Notes under the pieces: generated by a model
What the model was told of the DNA's origin: nothing
The model's input: the letters and a program-made list of their open reading frames with translations, nothing else
The model's database searches: none
Assembly: GCA_905235995.1 (NCBI GenBank)
Contig: CAJONI010000019.1
Location: forward strand, 1-61,651
DNA: 61,651 nucleotides
Source: an uncultured Bacteroidales bacterium
GTDB lineage: Bacteria > Bacteroidota > Bacteroidia > Bacteroidales > UBA932
Direction of reading: 5' to 3'
Translations under genes and position numbers: made by a program
Part shown: piece after piece, positions 33,693-42,399 of the stretch
How the letters are laid out: every line of letters starts with the position of its first letter
Position numbering within the stretch: position 1 is the first letter of the stretch

Positions 33693-33723
33693 TTGCGCTA
33701 ATCCTTCATATCCCAAAAATAAT

Positions 33724-33731
33724 TATCTTTG
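33724..33731 (+). promoter_or_regulatory. -7 box for the methyltransferase-lgt-CNNM-miaA run
   Basis: TATCTTTG, exact match, ending 6 bases before the ATG at 33738. Confidence 0.55.
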
Positions 33732-33737
33732 TGGGAT

Positions 33738-34640
33738 ATGACGATTGAGCAACCTTCCGCCGCATGGCGCGACTACGAGCTGATAGACTCGGGCGACTTT
33801 TCGAAGCTCGAGCGCTTCGGCCCGTATGTCGCTATAAGGCCCGAACCCAAGGCCCTCTGGCCCAAGAGCTTGCCTGAGAGCCAGTGGCGAAGCATGGCCC
33901 ACACCGAATTCAAGCCCGGTGCAGGTTTCGGCAAAGCCGGCAAGGAAGACAGCGGGACCTGGCAGATGCTCCACCCCATGCAGGAGCAGTGGCCCATCTC
34001 CTATCCCGCGGTGGGCTTCAAGCTGAGGCTCGGCCTTACCGCCTTCAAGCACGTGGGCGTCTTCCCTGAGCAGGCCCCTAACTGGGATTTCATCGCCAGC
34101 AGCGTGAAGGAACTTGCGAAAGGTCAGCAGGAGCCGCCCAAAGTGCTCAACCTTTTCGCCTACACCGGTGCTGCGTCGCTTGCCGCCCTCAAGGCCGGGG
34201 CAGCCGTCACCCATCTGGACTCCGTCCGCCAGGTCGTCACCTGGGCCCGCGGCAACATGGAGCTGAGCGGACTGGACGGCATACGCTGGATAGTGGAGGA
34301 CGCCCTCAAGTTCGCCCGCAGGGAAGCCCGGCGCGGCAACCGCTACCAGGGCATCATCCTCGACCCTCCCGCCTATGGCCACGGCCCCGACGGAGAGCGA
34401 TGGAAGCTCGACGAATGCCTCTACGACCTGCTTGAGCAGTGTGCCGCGATCCTGGCTCCCGAGCGGAGCTTCCTGGTGCTCAACCTCTATTCCAACGGCT
34501 ACTCGGCCGTGCTGGCCGACACGCTGGTACGCAACGCTTTCGGCACAAAGTTCGCAAGCTGTGACTACGGCGAGCTGGTGCTCCGCGACCGTGCCGGACG
34601 GGCCCTGCCCCTCAGCGTTTTCTCCCGATTAAAAAGATAA
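33738..34640 (+). CDS. Class I SAM-dependent (probably rRNA cytosine) methyltransferase
   Basis: 300 residues. VLNLFAYTGAASLAALKAGA is the SAM-binding motif I, LDSVRQVVTWARGN motif II, and ILDPPAYG the DPPxY catalytic-type motif of the RlmI/RlmK-like family acting on rRNA. It lacks the N-terminal PUA domain of RlmI; the N-terminal 100 residues are of the short Bacteroidota type. The ATG at 33738 lies just after a -7 box; the upstream TTG is inside that box. lgt follows after 5 bases. Confidence 0.8.
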   Translation: MTIEQPSAAWRDYELIDSGDFSKLERFGPYVAIRPEPKALWPKSLPESQWRSMAHTEFKPGAGFGKAGKEDSGTWQMLHPMQEQWPISYPAVGFKLRLGLTAFKHVGVFPEQAPNWDFIASSVKELAKGQQEPPKVLNLFAYTGAASLAALKAGAAVTHLDSVRQVVTWARGNMELSGLDGIRWIVEDALKFARREARRGNRYQGIILDPPAYGHGPDGERWKLDECLYDLLEQCAAILAPERSFLVLNLYSNGYSAVLADTLVRNAFGTKFASCDYGELVLRDRAGRALPLSVFSRLKR

Positions 34641-34645
34641 CAGCA

Positions 34646-35515
34646 ATGATAGATTTTCTTTCCGTCGTCTGGAACGTCGATCCCATCATCTTCAGGATCG
34701 GCCCGGTGGCCGTCCGATGGTACTCACTGCTCTTCGTGGCCGGTTTCCCTCTGGGCTACTGGCTGTTCGAGCGCTTCTACAAGCGTGAGGGCGTCGACAC
34801 CAAACTGCTGGAACCCCTGCTCTACGCCCTGCTCATCGGTACGATAGTGGGCGCCAGGCTAGGCCACTGCATCTTCTACGAACCCGCCTACTTCTTCAGC
34901 GCCGAGCACTGGGTGGAGATATTCAAGCCCTGGAAGGGAGGCCTGGCCTCTCACGGCGGCGCCATAGGCGTAATACTCGCCGCATGGTGGTATGCCAGCC
35001 GCTACGGGAAGAAGAACGGTTTCGACATGCTATGGGTGTGCGACCGCCTCGCGATCTGCGTGGCCTTCGCGGGCTGCCTGATACGCCTGGGCAACCTCTT
35101 CAACTCGGAAATCTACGGCACCGTCACCGACCTGCCCTGGGGCTTCATCTTCGAGCGCCGCGGCGAGACCCTGCCCAAGCACCCCACACAGCTCTATGAA
35201 GCCCTCACCTACCTGCTTCTGGGGCTCTTCCTCCTCTGGCAGTACGACCACAGGCTGGAGCAGCGCTACCGCGGGTGGTTCCTGGGCGTGTTCTTCATCG
35301 TATGCTTCGGAATGCGCTCGCTCATCGAATTCATCAAGGAGCCTCAGGTGGAGTTCGAGGAGAACATGACCTTCGACATGGGCCAGTGGCTGAGCGTCCC
35401 TTTCATCATCGTGGGCATCCTGCTGGTGGTGTACGCCTATAAGAATAAGGTCCCGGCCAAGCGCATCGTGCCTGAAAGGACCAATTACCGTCCTCCCAAG
35501 AAGACCGCCCGCTGA
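34646..35515 (+). CDS. lgt: Prolipoprotein diacylglyceryl transferase
   Basis: 289 residues, seven membrane helices. GGLASHGGAIGVILA contains the family His-Gly-Gly motif; GCLIRLGNLFNSEIYG is the Lgt signature around the essential Asn and Glu. It adds diacylglycerol to lipobox cysteines, the step needed by the lipoproteins annotated here. Its stop overlaps the start of the CNNM gene (TGATG). Confidence 0.95.
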   Translation: MIDFLSVVWNVDPIIFRIGPVAVRWYSLLFVAGFPLGYWLFERFYKREGVDTKLLEPLLYALLIGTIVGARLGHCIFYEPAYFFSAEHWVEIFKPWKGGLASHGGAIGVILAAWWYASRYGKKNGFDMLWVCDRLAICVAFAGCLIRLGNLFNSEIYGTVTDLPWGFIFERRGETLPKHPTQLYEALTYLLLGLFLLWQYDHRLEQRYRGWFLGVFFIVCFGMRSLIEFIKEPQVEFEENMTFDMGQWLSVPFIIVGILLVVYAYKNKVPAKRIVPERTNYRPPKKTAR

Positions 35516-36582
35516 TGACACTGCTTCTGATATTCCTGCTGGGGGCCCTCGGCATCTCGTTCCTCTGCTCGATACTCGAGTCGGTGCTCTTGTCCACACC
35601 ATTGTCCTACATCACTATGCGTGAGGACGAGGGTTACAAGCCCGCTACGCGCTTTCTCAAGTACAAGGAAGACAGCGCCCGCCCGCTGGCCGCCATCCTG
35701 GCCCTCAACACCATATCCAATACCGTAGGCGCCGCCGGTGTAGGCTATCAGGGAACCCAGCTTTTCGGAGCCGAGTGGTTCGGCTGGGTGTCGGCCGCCA
35801 CGACCTTCCTGATCCTGGTCTTCGCCGAGATCATCCCCAAGACCATAGGCACGACCCACTGGCGCAGCCTGATGGGCTTCACGACAGCGGTACTGAATGC
35901 CCTTATCGTGGTGCTCTATCCCATAGTGATCTTCATCGAACTGATCACCAAGCTCTTCCAGAGAAAGGACGAAGACGAGGCGGCGGTGAGCCGCGAGGAG
36001 GTCTCCGCCATGGCCAACGTGGGAGAGGAGGAAGGAGTGATCGACGAGGACGAGAACCGCATCATCCAGAACGTCATCAAGCTCGACAACGTCAAGGCTT
36101 ACGACATCATGACCCCCCGCGTGGTCGCACAGATCGCCTCGGAGAACATGACCCTCAAGAACTTCTACAAGGACAAGGACTTCGACCACCACTCCCGCAT
36201 CCCGGTCTACAGCGAGAGCCCCGAATTCATCACGGGCTACATCCTCCGCAGCGACGCGCTCGAATGCCTGGCTGAAGACAAGTTCGACATGCGCCTGAGC
36301 GAGATCAAGCGCGATATCACCTTCTTCAACGAGGAGCAGTCCGTGTCCGACATATGGGACACGCTGCTGGCGAAGAAGGAGCAGATCGGGGTCGTAATCG
36401 ACGAATACGGCTGCTTCCAGGGCATCATCACCCTCGAAGACATCATCGAGACCATCCTCGGCCTGGAGATCATCGACGAGAACGACGAAGTCTCTGACAT
36501 GCAGCAATATGCCCGCGAGCGCTGGAAGCAGCGCGCCAAGCGCTTCAAGGAAATACAGCTGCCCGACACCGACGCAGAATGA
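35515..36582 (+). CDS. CNNM/DUF21 transmembrane protein with CBS pair
   Basis: 355 residues. An N-terminal DUF21 membrane domain (about 1-180; ESVLLSTPLSYI, FAEIIPKTIG) and two CBS domains (about 195-330; DIMTPRVVAQIAS, GVVIDEYGCFQGIITLEDII). It ends soon after the CBS pair, so the C-terminal CorC/HlyC domain of many relatives is missing. CNNM proteins export or sense Mg2+ or related cations; some are annotated as hemolysins without evidence. Its start overlaps lgt by one base and its end overlaps miaA by 4 bases. Confidence 0.85.
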   Translation: MTLLLIFLLGALGISFLCSILESVLLSTPLSYITMREDEGYKPATRFLKYKEDSARPLAAILALNTISNTVGAAGVGYQGTQLFGAEWFGWVSAATTFLILVFAEIIPKTIGTTHWRSLMGFTTAVLNALIVVLYPIVIFIELITKLFQRKDEDEAAVSREEVSAMANVGEEEGVIDEDENRIIQNVIKLDNVKAYDIMTPRVVAQIASENMTLKNFYKDKDFDHHSRIPVYSESPEFITGYILRSDALECLAEDKFDMRLSEIKRDITFFNEEQSVSDIWDTLLAKKEQIGVVIDEYGCFQGIITLEDIIETILGLEIIDENDEVSDMQQYARERWKQRAKRFKEIQLPDTDAE

Positions 36583-37457
36583 GCCCCCTCCCCGACGGCT
36601 GCGACCTGATCTGCGTCCTGGGTCCTACGGCCTCGGGCAAGACGCGCTACGCAGTGGCCCTGGCCAGGGAGCTTGGCGGAGAGATCATCTCCGGCGACTC
36701 CCGGCAGGTGTACAGGGGCATGGACATAGGCACGGGCAAGGACCTCGAAGAATACGGCGAAGTGCCCTACCACCTCATCGACATCGCTGACGCGGGCACC
36801 CGCTACAACATCTATCAGTACCAGCGCGACTTCGAGCAGGCCTACCGCTCAATCGTGGAGCGGGGCCGCGTGCCGATACTCTGCGGCGGAAGCGGCCTCT
36901 ACCTGGAAGCGGCGACCTGCGGCTACAACCTGCCCGACGTGCCGCCAGACCCCGCACTGAGGGCGGAGCTGGAGAAGCAGCCCACCGAGGAACTCATAGC
37001 CCGCTACGAAGCGCTCCGGACCCCGCACAACACCACCGACTACGACACCCGGCAGCGCCTGATCCGTGCCCTGGAGATCGCGATATGGGAGGAGACGCAT
37101 CCCGTACGGAAGACCGGCTTCCTGCCCAAGAACACTCGATACATCGGGATATCCGTCTCGCGTGAAGAACGGAACACCCGTATAGACAGGCGTTTGAAAG
37201 AAAGGCTCGACGCAGGGCTGGTGGAAGAGGTGCGCGGCTTGCTCGACAGCGGCCTCACGCCGGAAGACCTGATCTACTACGGATTGGAATATAAATATGT
37301 GACACTCTACCTCACAGGCGTCCTCGCCTACGAAGAGATGGTCTCGCGACTCCAGACCGCCATTCACCAGTTTGCCAAACGGCAGATGACCTGGTTCCGG
37401 GGGATGGAGAGGAAAGGGATCAAGATAGAGTGGATTACGCCTTTCTCTCAGCCTTGA
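36579..37457 (+). CDS. miaA: tRNA dimethylallyltransferase
   Basis: 292 residues. P-loop VLGPTASGKTRYA, SGDSRQVYRGMDIGTGK, GSGLYLEA, and the C-terminal QFAKRQMTWFRG. It transfers dimethylallyl to A37 of tRNAs reading UNN codons, linking translation to isoprenoid supply. Slightly shorter than the enterobacterial enzyme, as in many Bacteroidota. The start overlaps the CNNM stop; its last 23 bases overlap the convergent U32 gene. Confidence 0.94.
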   Translation: MSPLPDGCDLICVLGPTASGKTRYAVALARELGGEIISGDSRQVYRGMDIGTGKDLEEYGEVPYHLIDIADAGTRYNIYQYQRDFEQAYRSIVERGRVPILCGGSGLYLEAATCGYNLPDVPPDPALRAELEKQPTEELIARYEALRTPHNTTDYDTRQRLIRALEIAIWEETHPVRKTGFLPKNTRYIGISVSREERNTRIDRRLKERLDAGLVEEVRGLLDSGLTPEDLIYYGLEYKYVTLYLTGVLAYEEMVSRLQTAIHQFAKRQMTWFRGMERKGIKIEWITPFSQP

Positions 37458-39195
37458 CGACCATTTCGCAGGCCTGGCAGTCGAACTCCAGCCGCAGACG
37501 CCGCCCCTGATTCACCAGCCACAAGGGCTCCTGAGACCCCGGGGCGGAGCCCGGGGTGACGCGGGCCGTCATGCCGGGCTTGACCCGGCATCTCCCAGTC
37601 TCCCAGCGTATGCAATACTTGCAGCGCATCAGCACCTCCGGCAGCTCCAGCGTGGAATCGTTGTATCTTCCGGCATCAGGCTTCGGAGAATTCTGCACCT
37701 TCGGACGGGGACGCTCCTGGGCCAGTTTTTCCAGCCTGGAGGAAATTTCACGGCGGATGCCGTTGAGGAAGGCAGCCGGATAGAAACGTACCGGGTCGGC
37801 ATGGAATTCCTTGAGAGTGAAGACGAACGGACCGGTGTGTTTCTCGAGCTGCCGCCTTATGCTCTCACGCGCCGCCTCCGGCTTCTCAGCCACGGGCGCA
37901 TCGTCGTCCCAGGCCACCTCAGTTTTCAGTCCGTCCTCGGTCACCGCCGAGACCTTCGTCTTACCCAACCCTTCTCCCCACGCCAGCTCCACCTCCATCA
38001 CCCGCTTCGGCAGGTTCTTCTCCAACTCCCTCTCGAACACCAGGTCATAGCTGCGGAACACCTTCATGCCAGGCACCAGCCCTGTCGTATCTTTCAATGA
38101 AATACGCTCAGCTTCAACCGTCTCCACCCTCATGCCCGACACCTCTCCGTCCGGAGAGACGAAGCTCAGGCCGTCGCCGTTGACGGGCGTCTTTACGCCT
38201 GAGAGAGTGATGGTCCTGCCGCGGACGGAGCGAATCTCGCCCATAGGCTCCCCGAGCGCCTTCGCGGCCTCCCCGCTGCCTACAGGAGCAGTACGTCCGT
38301 CGAGGAAGGCCTCGGTCCAGCCGCGCGAGAAGGTGCGGTCTGGATCGGGCGTGAAGCCCCCTTCCACATGTCCCGCGGAAGTCTTACGATAATCCGGATG
38401 TGAAGCGATGAAGCCGTCCAGTTCAGCACGGTAGTGCCGCACTATATTCCTCACATATGAAGCGTTCTTCAGCCGTCCTTCGATCTTGAAAGAGGTGATG
38501 CCGGCATCAACCAGGTCGGCGATACGGCAGTCGAAGCGGAGGTCCTTCGGAGACAGGAGCGGGCGGTCGTGCTCGAGCACCCGTCCTTCCGCGTCGACAA
38601 GGTCGTATCGCGAACGGCAAGGCTGGGCACATGCGCCACGGTTTGCGCTGCGTTCCGTAAGATATTGGCTGAGATAGCATTGTCCGCTGTAGCCCACGCA
38701 AAGCGCGCCGTGGATGAAGAATTCCAGCTCACAGTCCACCGCTTCACGGATCTCCCGTATCTGCCTGAGCGAAAGTGCACGCTCCAGAACCAGGCGCCTG
38801 AAGCCCAGGGCCTCGAGCTCCCTGGCGCGCTCCGGCGTACGGATGGCTGTCTGGGTGGAGGCATGAAGCTCTACAGGGGGCAGCTGCAGGGAGAGCAGAT
38901 TGAGATCCTGAATCAGGAAAGCGTCTACTCCCGCCTCATGGAGAGCCCACATGAGGTCTTCGGCTTCGGAAATCTCATCCTTGCGGAGCAGGGTGTTGAC
39001 CGTAGCGTGGACCCTTGCTCCATAGAGATGCGCATGGCGGCAGAGCCTGGCCACCTCCTCCACGGAGTTGCCCGCCGCCACCCGCGCCCCGAACGCAGGC
39101 CCGGCAATATAAACGGCATCGGCACCACAGTCGATGGCCGTGATGCCGATATCCGCATTCTTCGCCGGAGCGAGCAGCTCGAGACCTATTTGCAT
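37435..39195 (-). CDS. Peptidase U32 family protein (rRNA hydroxylase-like), with in-frame palindromic insert
   Basis: 586 residues. ELLAPAKNADIGITAIDCGA, then ELEFFIHGALCVGYSGQCYL with the family cysteines and RGACAQPCR, and a C-terminal Cys region LMRCKYCIRWETGRC ... EFDCQACEM. U32 proteins such as RlhA and TrhP carry out prephenate-dependent hydroxylation of rRNA or tRNA rather than proteolysis. Oddity: between GRC and EPLWLVN lies RVKPGMTARVTPGSAPGSQ, encoded by the double-hairpin repeat (37535-37593); relatives have a short loop here. It overlaps miaA by 23 bp and the TPR gene by 10 bp. Confidence 0.88.
   Translation of the reverse strand: MQIGLELLAPAKNADIGITAIDCGADAVYIAGPAFGARVAAGNSVEEVARLCRHAHLYGARVHATVNTLLRKDEISEAEDLMWALHEAGVDAFLIQDLNLLSLQLPPVELHASTQTAIRTPERARELEALGFRRLVLERALSLRQIREIREAVDCELEFFIHGALCVGYSGQCYLSQYLTERSANRGACAQPCRSRYDLVDAEGRVLEHDRPLLSPKDLRFDCRIADLVDAGITSFKIEGRLKNASYVRNIVRHYRAELDGFIASHPDYRKTSAGHVEGGFTPDPDRTFSRGWTEAFLDGRTAPVGSGEAAKALGEPMGEIRSVRGRTITLSGVKTPVNGDGLSFVSPDGEVSGMRVETVEAERISLKDTTGLVPGMKVFRSYDLVFERELEKNLPKRVMEVELAWGEGLGKTKVSAVTEDGLKTEVAWDDDAPVAEKPEAARESIRRQLEKHTGPFVFTLKEFHADPVRFYPAAFLNGIRREISSRLEKLAQERPRPKVQNSPKPDAGRYNDSTLELPEVLMRCKYCIRWETGRCRVKPGMTARVTPGSAPGSQEPLWLVNQGRRLRLEFDCQACEMVVKAERKA
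37535..37593 (-). repeat. Double-hairpin palindromic element in frame within the U32 gene
   Basis: Hairpin 1: ACCCCGGG/CCCGGGGT, loop GCGGAG (37536-37557). Spacer GAC-N7-GTC. Hairpin 2: ATGCCGGG/CCCGGCAT, loop CTTGA (37571-37591). The unit aligns over its full length with 30078-30135, including the spacer, but lacks flanking A and T tracts. On the coding strand it adds about 19 residues with no stop. Confidence 0.85.
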
Positions 39196-40124
39196 TTAAG
39201 CGTGGTGATCTGATAGCGGGCGCCCTCGCCATATTTGGCGTCCTGGGCGATCTGCTTGAAATAGCCGCAAGCCTTCTCGGTCTCGCCGGTGGCTACGAGG
39301 GCAGTGCCGAGGTTGTAGACGATACCGGGCTCCTTGGTCACGGCGCCGGGGGTCATCGACAGATAGGCCTCGAACGCCTGGGCGGCCACCTTGTTCTGCT
39401 TGAGCTGCATGGCGCTCATGCCGATGATCTTCTCGGCGTTGGCGTTGTCGACATACTGGGTCGACTTCTGGGCGTTTTCGAGTGCGCCCTTGTTGTCCTT
39501 GGCCTTCTGGCAGGCCACAGCCTTCTTCACATAGATGTTGGAAAGCTGCTTGGCAGCCGCATCTTCCTGGCCGTTCTCCGAAGCGAGCTCGAAAGCCTTG
39601 ACGGCGTCATCAAGCTTGCCGAGGGCGGAGTAGGCCTGGCCCTGGCGGAGCAGCGCCGCGCCGTTGGTCGGATCGGCGTCGATCACTTTCTGGTATGCGG
39701 CCACTGCGCCGGCATAGTCCTTGGCATTGAGCATGTTGTTGCCCTCAGCCATCAGAATCTGGGGAATGAGTTCCCTGGCTTCAGCCACCACGTCGACGTC
39801 GCCATATGCCTCACCGACTTCCAGCGCTTTCTGGAACTTCTCCACGGCCGCATTCATATCTTTCGCTCCGAACAACTCCTTGCCGAGGGAAATATAAAGC
39901 TTGGGGATGATGCCCTTGCACTGGGCAGCGATCTCGGCACCTTCGGCGCCAAGGGTCTCCGCCATTTCGAGAGCCTGCTCGAACTGGGAGATTGCGCCTG
40001 CCTTGTCCGACTCGATGGAAGCCGCCGCGCTGTTGTAGAGCTCCGTCACTTTTTCCAAATCCTGCGCCGCCGCAATGCCGAGTGAGCAAAGGGCGATAAG
40101 TGCTGTTGCAAAAATCTTTTTCAT
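39186..40124 (-). CDS. Exported tetratricopeptide-repeat protein
   Basis: 312 residues with signal peptide MKKIFATALIALCSLGIAAA. The mature part is helical with TPR motifs (KFQKALEVGEAYGD; AVAAYQKVIDADPTNGAALL, RQGQAYSALGKLDDAVKAFE; YNLGTALVATGETEKACGYF). It is probably periplasmic and a protein-interaction scaffold; no specific partner is known. Its last 10 bases overlap the U32 start, so the two are coupled, although one protein is exported and the other cytoplasmic. Confidence 0.8.
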   Translation of the reverse strand: MKKIFATALIALCSLGIAAAQDLEKVTELYNSAAASIESDKAGAISQFEQALEMAETLGAEGAEIAAQCKGIIPKLYISLGKELFGAKDMNAAVEKFQKALEVGEAYGDVDVVAEARELIPQILMAEGNNMLNAKDYAGAVAAYQKVIDADPTNGAALLRQGQAYSALGKLDDAVKAFELASENGQEDAAAKQLSNIYVKKAVACQKAKDNKGALENAQKSTQYVDNANAEKIIGMSAMQLKQNKVAAQAFEAYLSMTPGAVTKEPGIVYNLGTALVATGETEKACGYFKQIAQDAKYGEGARYQITTLKCK

Positions 40125-40148
40125 CTTCTATGCGTTTTTGTTTGTTGT

Positions 40149-40155
40149 CAAATTA
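40149..40155 (-). promoter_or_regulatory. Possible -7 box for the TPR-U32 run
   Basis: TAATTTG on the minus strand is one base short of TAnnTTTG. It lies 24 bases before the ATG at 40124; no good -33 element. Weak call. Confidence 0.25.
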
Positions 40156-40206
40156 CCGTCTATTTCATGCTTAGCATAAAACCGGCCAAAATTATCAACA
40201 ATTGCG

Positions 40207-40214
40207 TAATTTTG
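40207..40214 (+). promoter_or_regulatory. -7 box for the DUF3109 gene
   Basis: TAATTTTG, exact TAnnTTTG match, 14 bases before the ATG at 40229. Confidence 0.5.
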
Positions 40215-40228
40215 CAAAGATTTTTGCC

Positions 40229-40819
40229 ATGAACCTGCCTTCAATCATCCAAATCGGGGACATTTTGGTCTCCTCGGAGGTCATCACTGAGTATTTCTGC
40301 TGCGATTACGAGGTCTGCCGCGGTGCCTGCTGCATCATCGGCGACAGCGGCGCTCCGCTTGCCGAAAATGAACTCCCGCTTCTCGAGCGCCACTACCCTT
40401 CCTTTGAGAAATGGATGGGAGACGAGGGACACGCCAGGATCTCGGAGACAGGTTTTTTCGAGATAGACCGCGACGGCGACCTGGTCACCCCGCTGCTGGG
40501 CGACAGCGAGGCCTGCGCCTACACCCGCTTCGAGGAAGGAGGCTGCTTCTGCGCAATCGAGCGCGCACACTGCGCCGGCGCATGCCCCTGGGCGAAGCCC
40601 ATCTCCTGCCGCCTCTACCCCATAAGGGCCAGCGTGCTCAGCAACGGACTTACGGCCCTCAACCTGCACCGATGGGAAATATGCAAATGCGCCTTTGAAA
40701 AAGGCCGCAGGGAAGGAACCCATGTCTACCAGTTCCTCCGCGCCCCCTTGACCGACGCCTACGGCGCCGAATTCTACGACCAGCTCTGCGAAGTCGCCTA
40801 CTTAAGTCCTTTCTCGTAG
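40229..40819 (+). CDS. DUF3109 cysteine-rich protein
   Basis: 196 residues. Clustered cysteines (FCCDYEVCRGACC near residue 28; GGCFCAIERAHCAGACPW near 110; SCRLYPIR; EICKCAF) match DUF3109, a YkgJ-like family thought to bind zinc or an iron-sulfur cluster. No reaction is known. Start at 40229 (MNLPSIIQIG) was chosen because the upstream in-frame start precedes the -7 box. Its 3' end overlaps the convergent symporter gene by 22 bp. Confidence 0.8.
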   Translation: MNLPSIIQIGDILVSSEVITEYFCCDYEVCRGACCIIGDSGAPLAENELPLLERHYPSFEKWMGDEGHARISETGFFEIDRDGDLVTPLLGDSEACAYTRFEEGGCFCAIERAHCAGACPWAKPISCRLYPIRASVLSNGLTALNLHRWEICKCAFEKGRREGTHVYQFLRAPLTDAYGAEFYDQLCEVAYLSPFS

Positions 40820-42165
40820 TCTTTCAGGGACTTGATTGCCTGTGGGCAGAGGATCAGGATGGTGATCACAGTCACCCATGCCATCATGCCTACGCCTATG
40901 TCGCCGAGCTGCCAGATGAGGTCGGCTTCTTTCACGGCGCCGAAAACCACTGCGCACAATATGAGTACCTGGAAGATGCGGATGACGGTATTCTCTCCCT
41001 TTTTCCCTTTGAAAAGGTAAATGATACTGCTCTCCGCGTAGAAGTAGTAGGCCATGATGGTGGTGAAGCAGAAAAAGACCATGGCTATGGAAACGAACTG
41101 GCTCCCGAAGCCGCTGAACACCGAGTCGATGGCACTCTGGGTATAGCCCACGTAATTATTTGTGAGTTCCGGGGCGCTGGCGTAAAGGATCTGGCCGTCG
41201 CTTCCCAGGATGTTGAATGTGCCGGAGGTGAGTATCATCAGCGCAGTCGCCGTACACACCATTATCGTATCCACATACACAGAAAAAGCCTGTGCCAGGC
41301 CCTGCTGGGCGGGATGCGCAACGTCGGTCGCCGCAGAGACTATGGCTCCCGTGCCTTCGCCGGCTTCGTTGGAGAAGATGCCGCGCTTTACGCCCATCGC
41401 GATGGTCGAGCCTATGATGCCTCCGCAAATGGGGTTGATGCCGAACGCGTTGGTGAAGATGGAAGCGAAGGCGGCAGGCAGGTCCTGGATATGGAAACAA
41501 ATCACTACCAGCGACATCAGTATGTAAGCCAAGGCCATGAAAGGCGTCACTATCGACGCCACCCTGGCGATTCTCCTGACCCCGCCGAATACCACCAGTG
41601 CAAGCAGGACGGCCAGGCCGATGCCGGAGGCCAGGGGCGATATGGGGAAGGCGTTGTTCATGGCTGAAGACAATCCGTTGGCCTGTACGGTGGGCAGGAA
41701 CAATCCACAGCCTATGAGCGTAATGATGGCGAATACTATCCCCAGCCAGCGCTGGCCAAGTCCATGCTCGATGAAACTGAAAGGTCCGCCCCGGTAGCCG
41801 GTGTGATGATGGAACTTGTAGATCTGGGAGAGCGTCGATTCCACGAAAGCAGTGGACGCCCCCAGGAAGGCCACCGCCCACATCCAGAACACGGCTCCCG
41901 GGCCGCCGAAGGCTATGGCGGTAGCCACGCCCACGATGTTGCCGGTGCCCACCCTGCCGGAAAGGGCCAGTGAAAAGGCCTCGAAAGATGAAATGCCGGA
42001 GTCGCCCGCCTTCTTGCTGAAGAGGACCTTGACCATGAGGCCGAACCTTCTCAACTGGACGAATCGGGTCCTGTAGGAAAAATACAGTCCCGCAACCAAC
42101 AGCAGGACCACAAGGCCAGGATTCCAGACGAAGGCGTTAACCTTGGATACGATGTTTTCCAACAT
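40798..42165 (-). CDS. Alanine/glycine:cation symporter family protein
   Basis: 455 residues, about eleven membrane helices. AGCS-family segments: FEAFSLALSGRVGTGNIVGV, AFGGPGAVFWMWAVAFLGAS, YRGGPFSFIEHGLG and GIFSNEAGEGTGAI. Members import alanine or glycine with Na+. It follows the DUF2007 gene by 10 bases on the same strand and overlaps the DUF3109 gene convergently. Confidence 0.93.
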   Translation of the reverse strand: MLENIVSKVNAFVWNPGLVVLLLVAGLYFSYRTRFVQLRRFGLMVKVLFSKKAGDSGISSFEAFSLALSGRVGTGNIVGVATAIAFGGPGAVFWMWAVAFLGASTAFVESTLSQIYKFHHHTGYRGGPFSFIEHGLGQRWLGIVFAIITLIGCGLFLPTVQANGLSSAMNNAFPISPLASGIGLAVLLALVVFGGVRRIARVASIVTPFMALAYILMSLVVICFHIQDLPAAFASIFTNAFGINPICGGIIGSTIAMGVKRGIFSNEAGEGTGAIVSAATDVAHPAQQGLAQAFSVYVDTIMVCTATALMILTSGTFNILGSDGQILYASAPELTNNYVGYTQSAIDSVFSGFGSQFVSIAMVFFCFTTIMAYYFYAESSIIYLFKGKKGENTVIRIFQVLILCAVVFGAVKEADLIWQLGDIGVGMMAWVTVITILILCPQAIKSLKDYEKGLK

Positions 42166-42175
42166 AGGCGAACGA

Positions 42176-42385
42176 TTATTTGTCCGCTCTGTCGAGAATC
42201 ATCTGGGCGGACTCCAGGTCATAGTCGTTGACCTGGAGCATGATGCCGTGACGACCCATCATGACGCCGGGATAGGGGCTGTTGGCGTTCATTATGACGG
42301 CTTCGATGCCCTCGCTTTCGAGCAGGCCCTTCGCGATGAGGGCCTCATATTCGTTGTTGTATTCCGCTACCGTTTTCAGTGCCAT
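42176..42385 (-). CDS. DUF2007-like small protein
   Basis: 69 residues: MALKTVAEYNNEYEALIAKG, then LLESEGIEAVIMNAN and LQVNDYDLESAQMILD. This matches the DUF2007 'putative signal transducing protein' fold, a small ferredoxin-like domain of unknown role. It is 14 bases downstream of the membrane-protein gene at 42400-42882 and 10 bases upstream of the symporter gene. Confidence 0.75.
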   Translation of the reverse strand: MALKTVAEYNNEYEALIAKGLLESEGIEAVIMNANSPYPGVMMGRHGIMLQVNDYDLESAQMILDRADK

Positions 42386-42399
42386 GGCTGTTCCTCCCT

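Noticed and set aside
40167-40177. ATGC-TTA-GCAT palindrome between the TPR and DUF3109 genes
   Set aside because: Only 4-bp arms, expected by chance in an AT-rich spacer; no second copy seen nearby.
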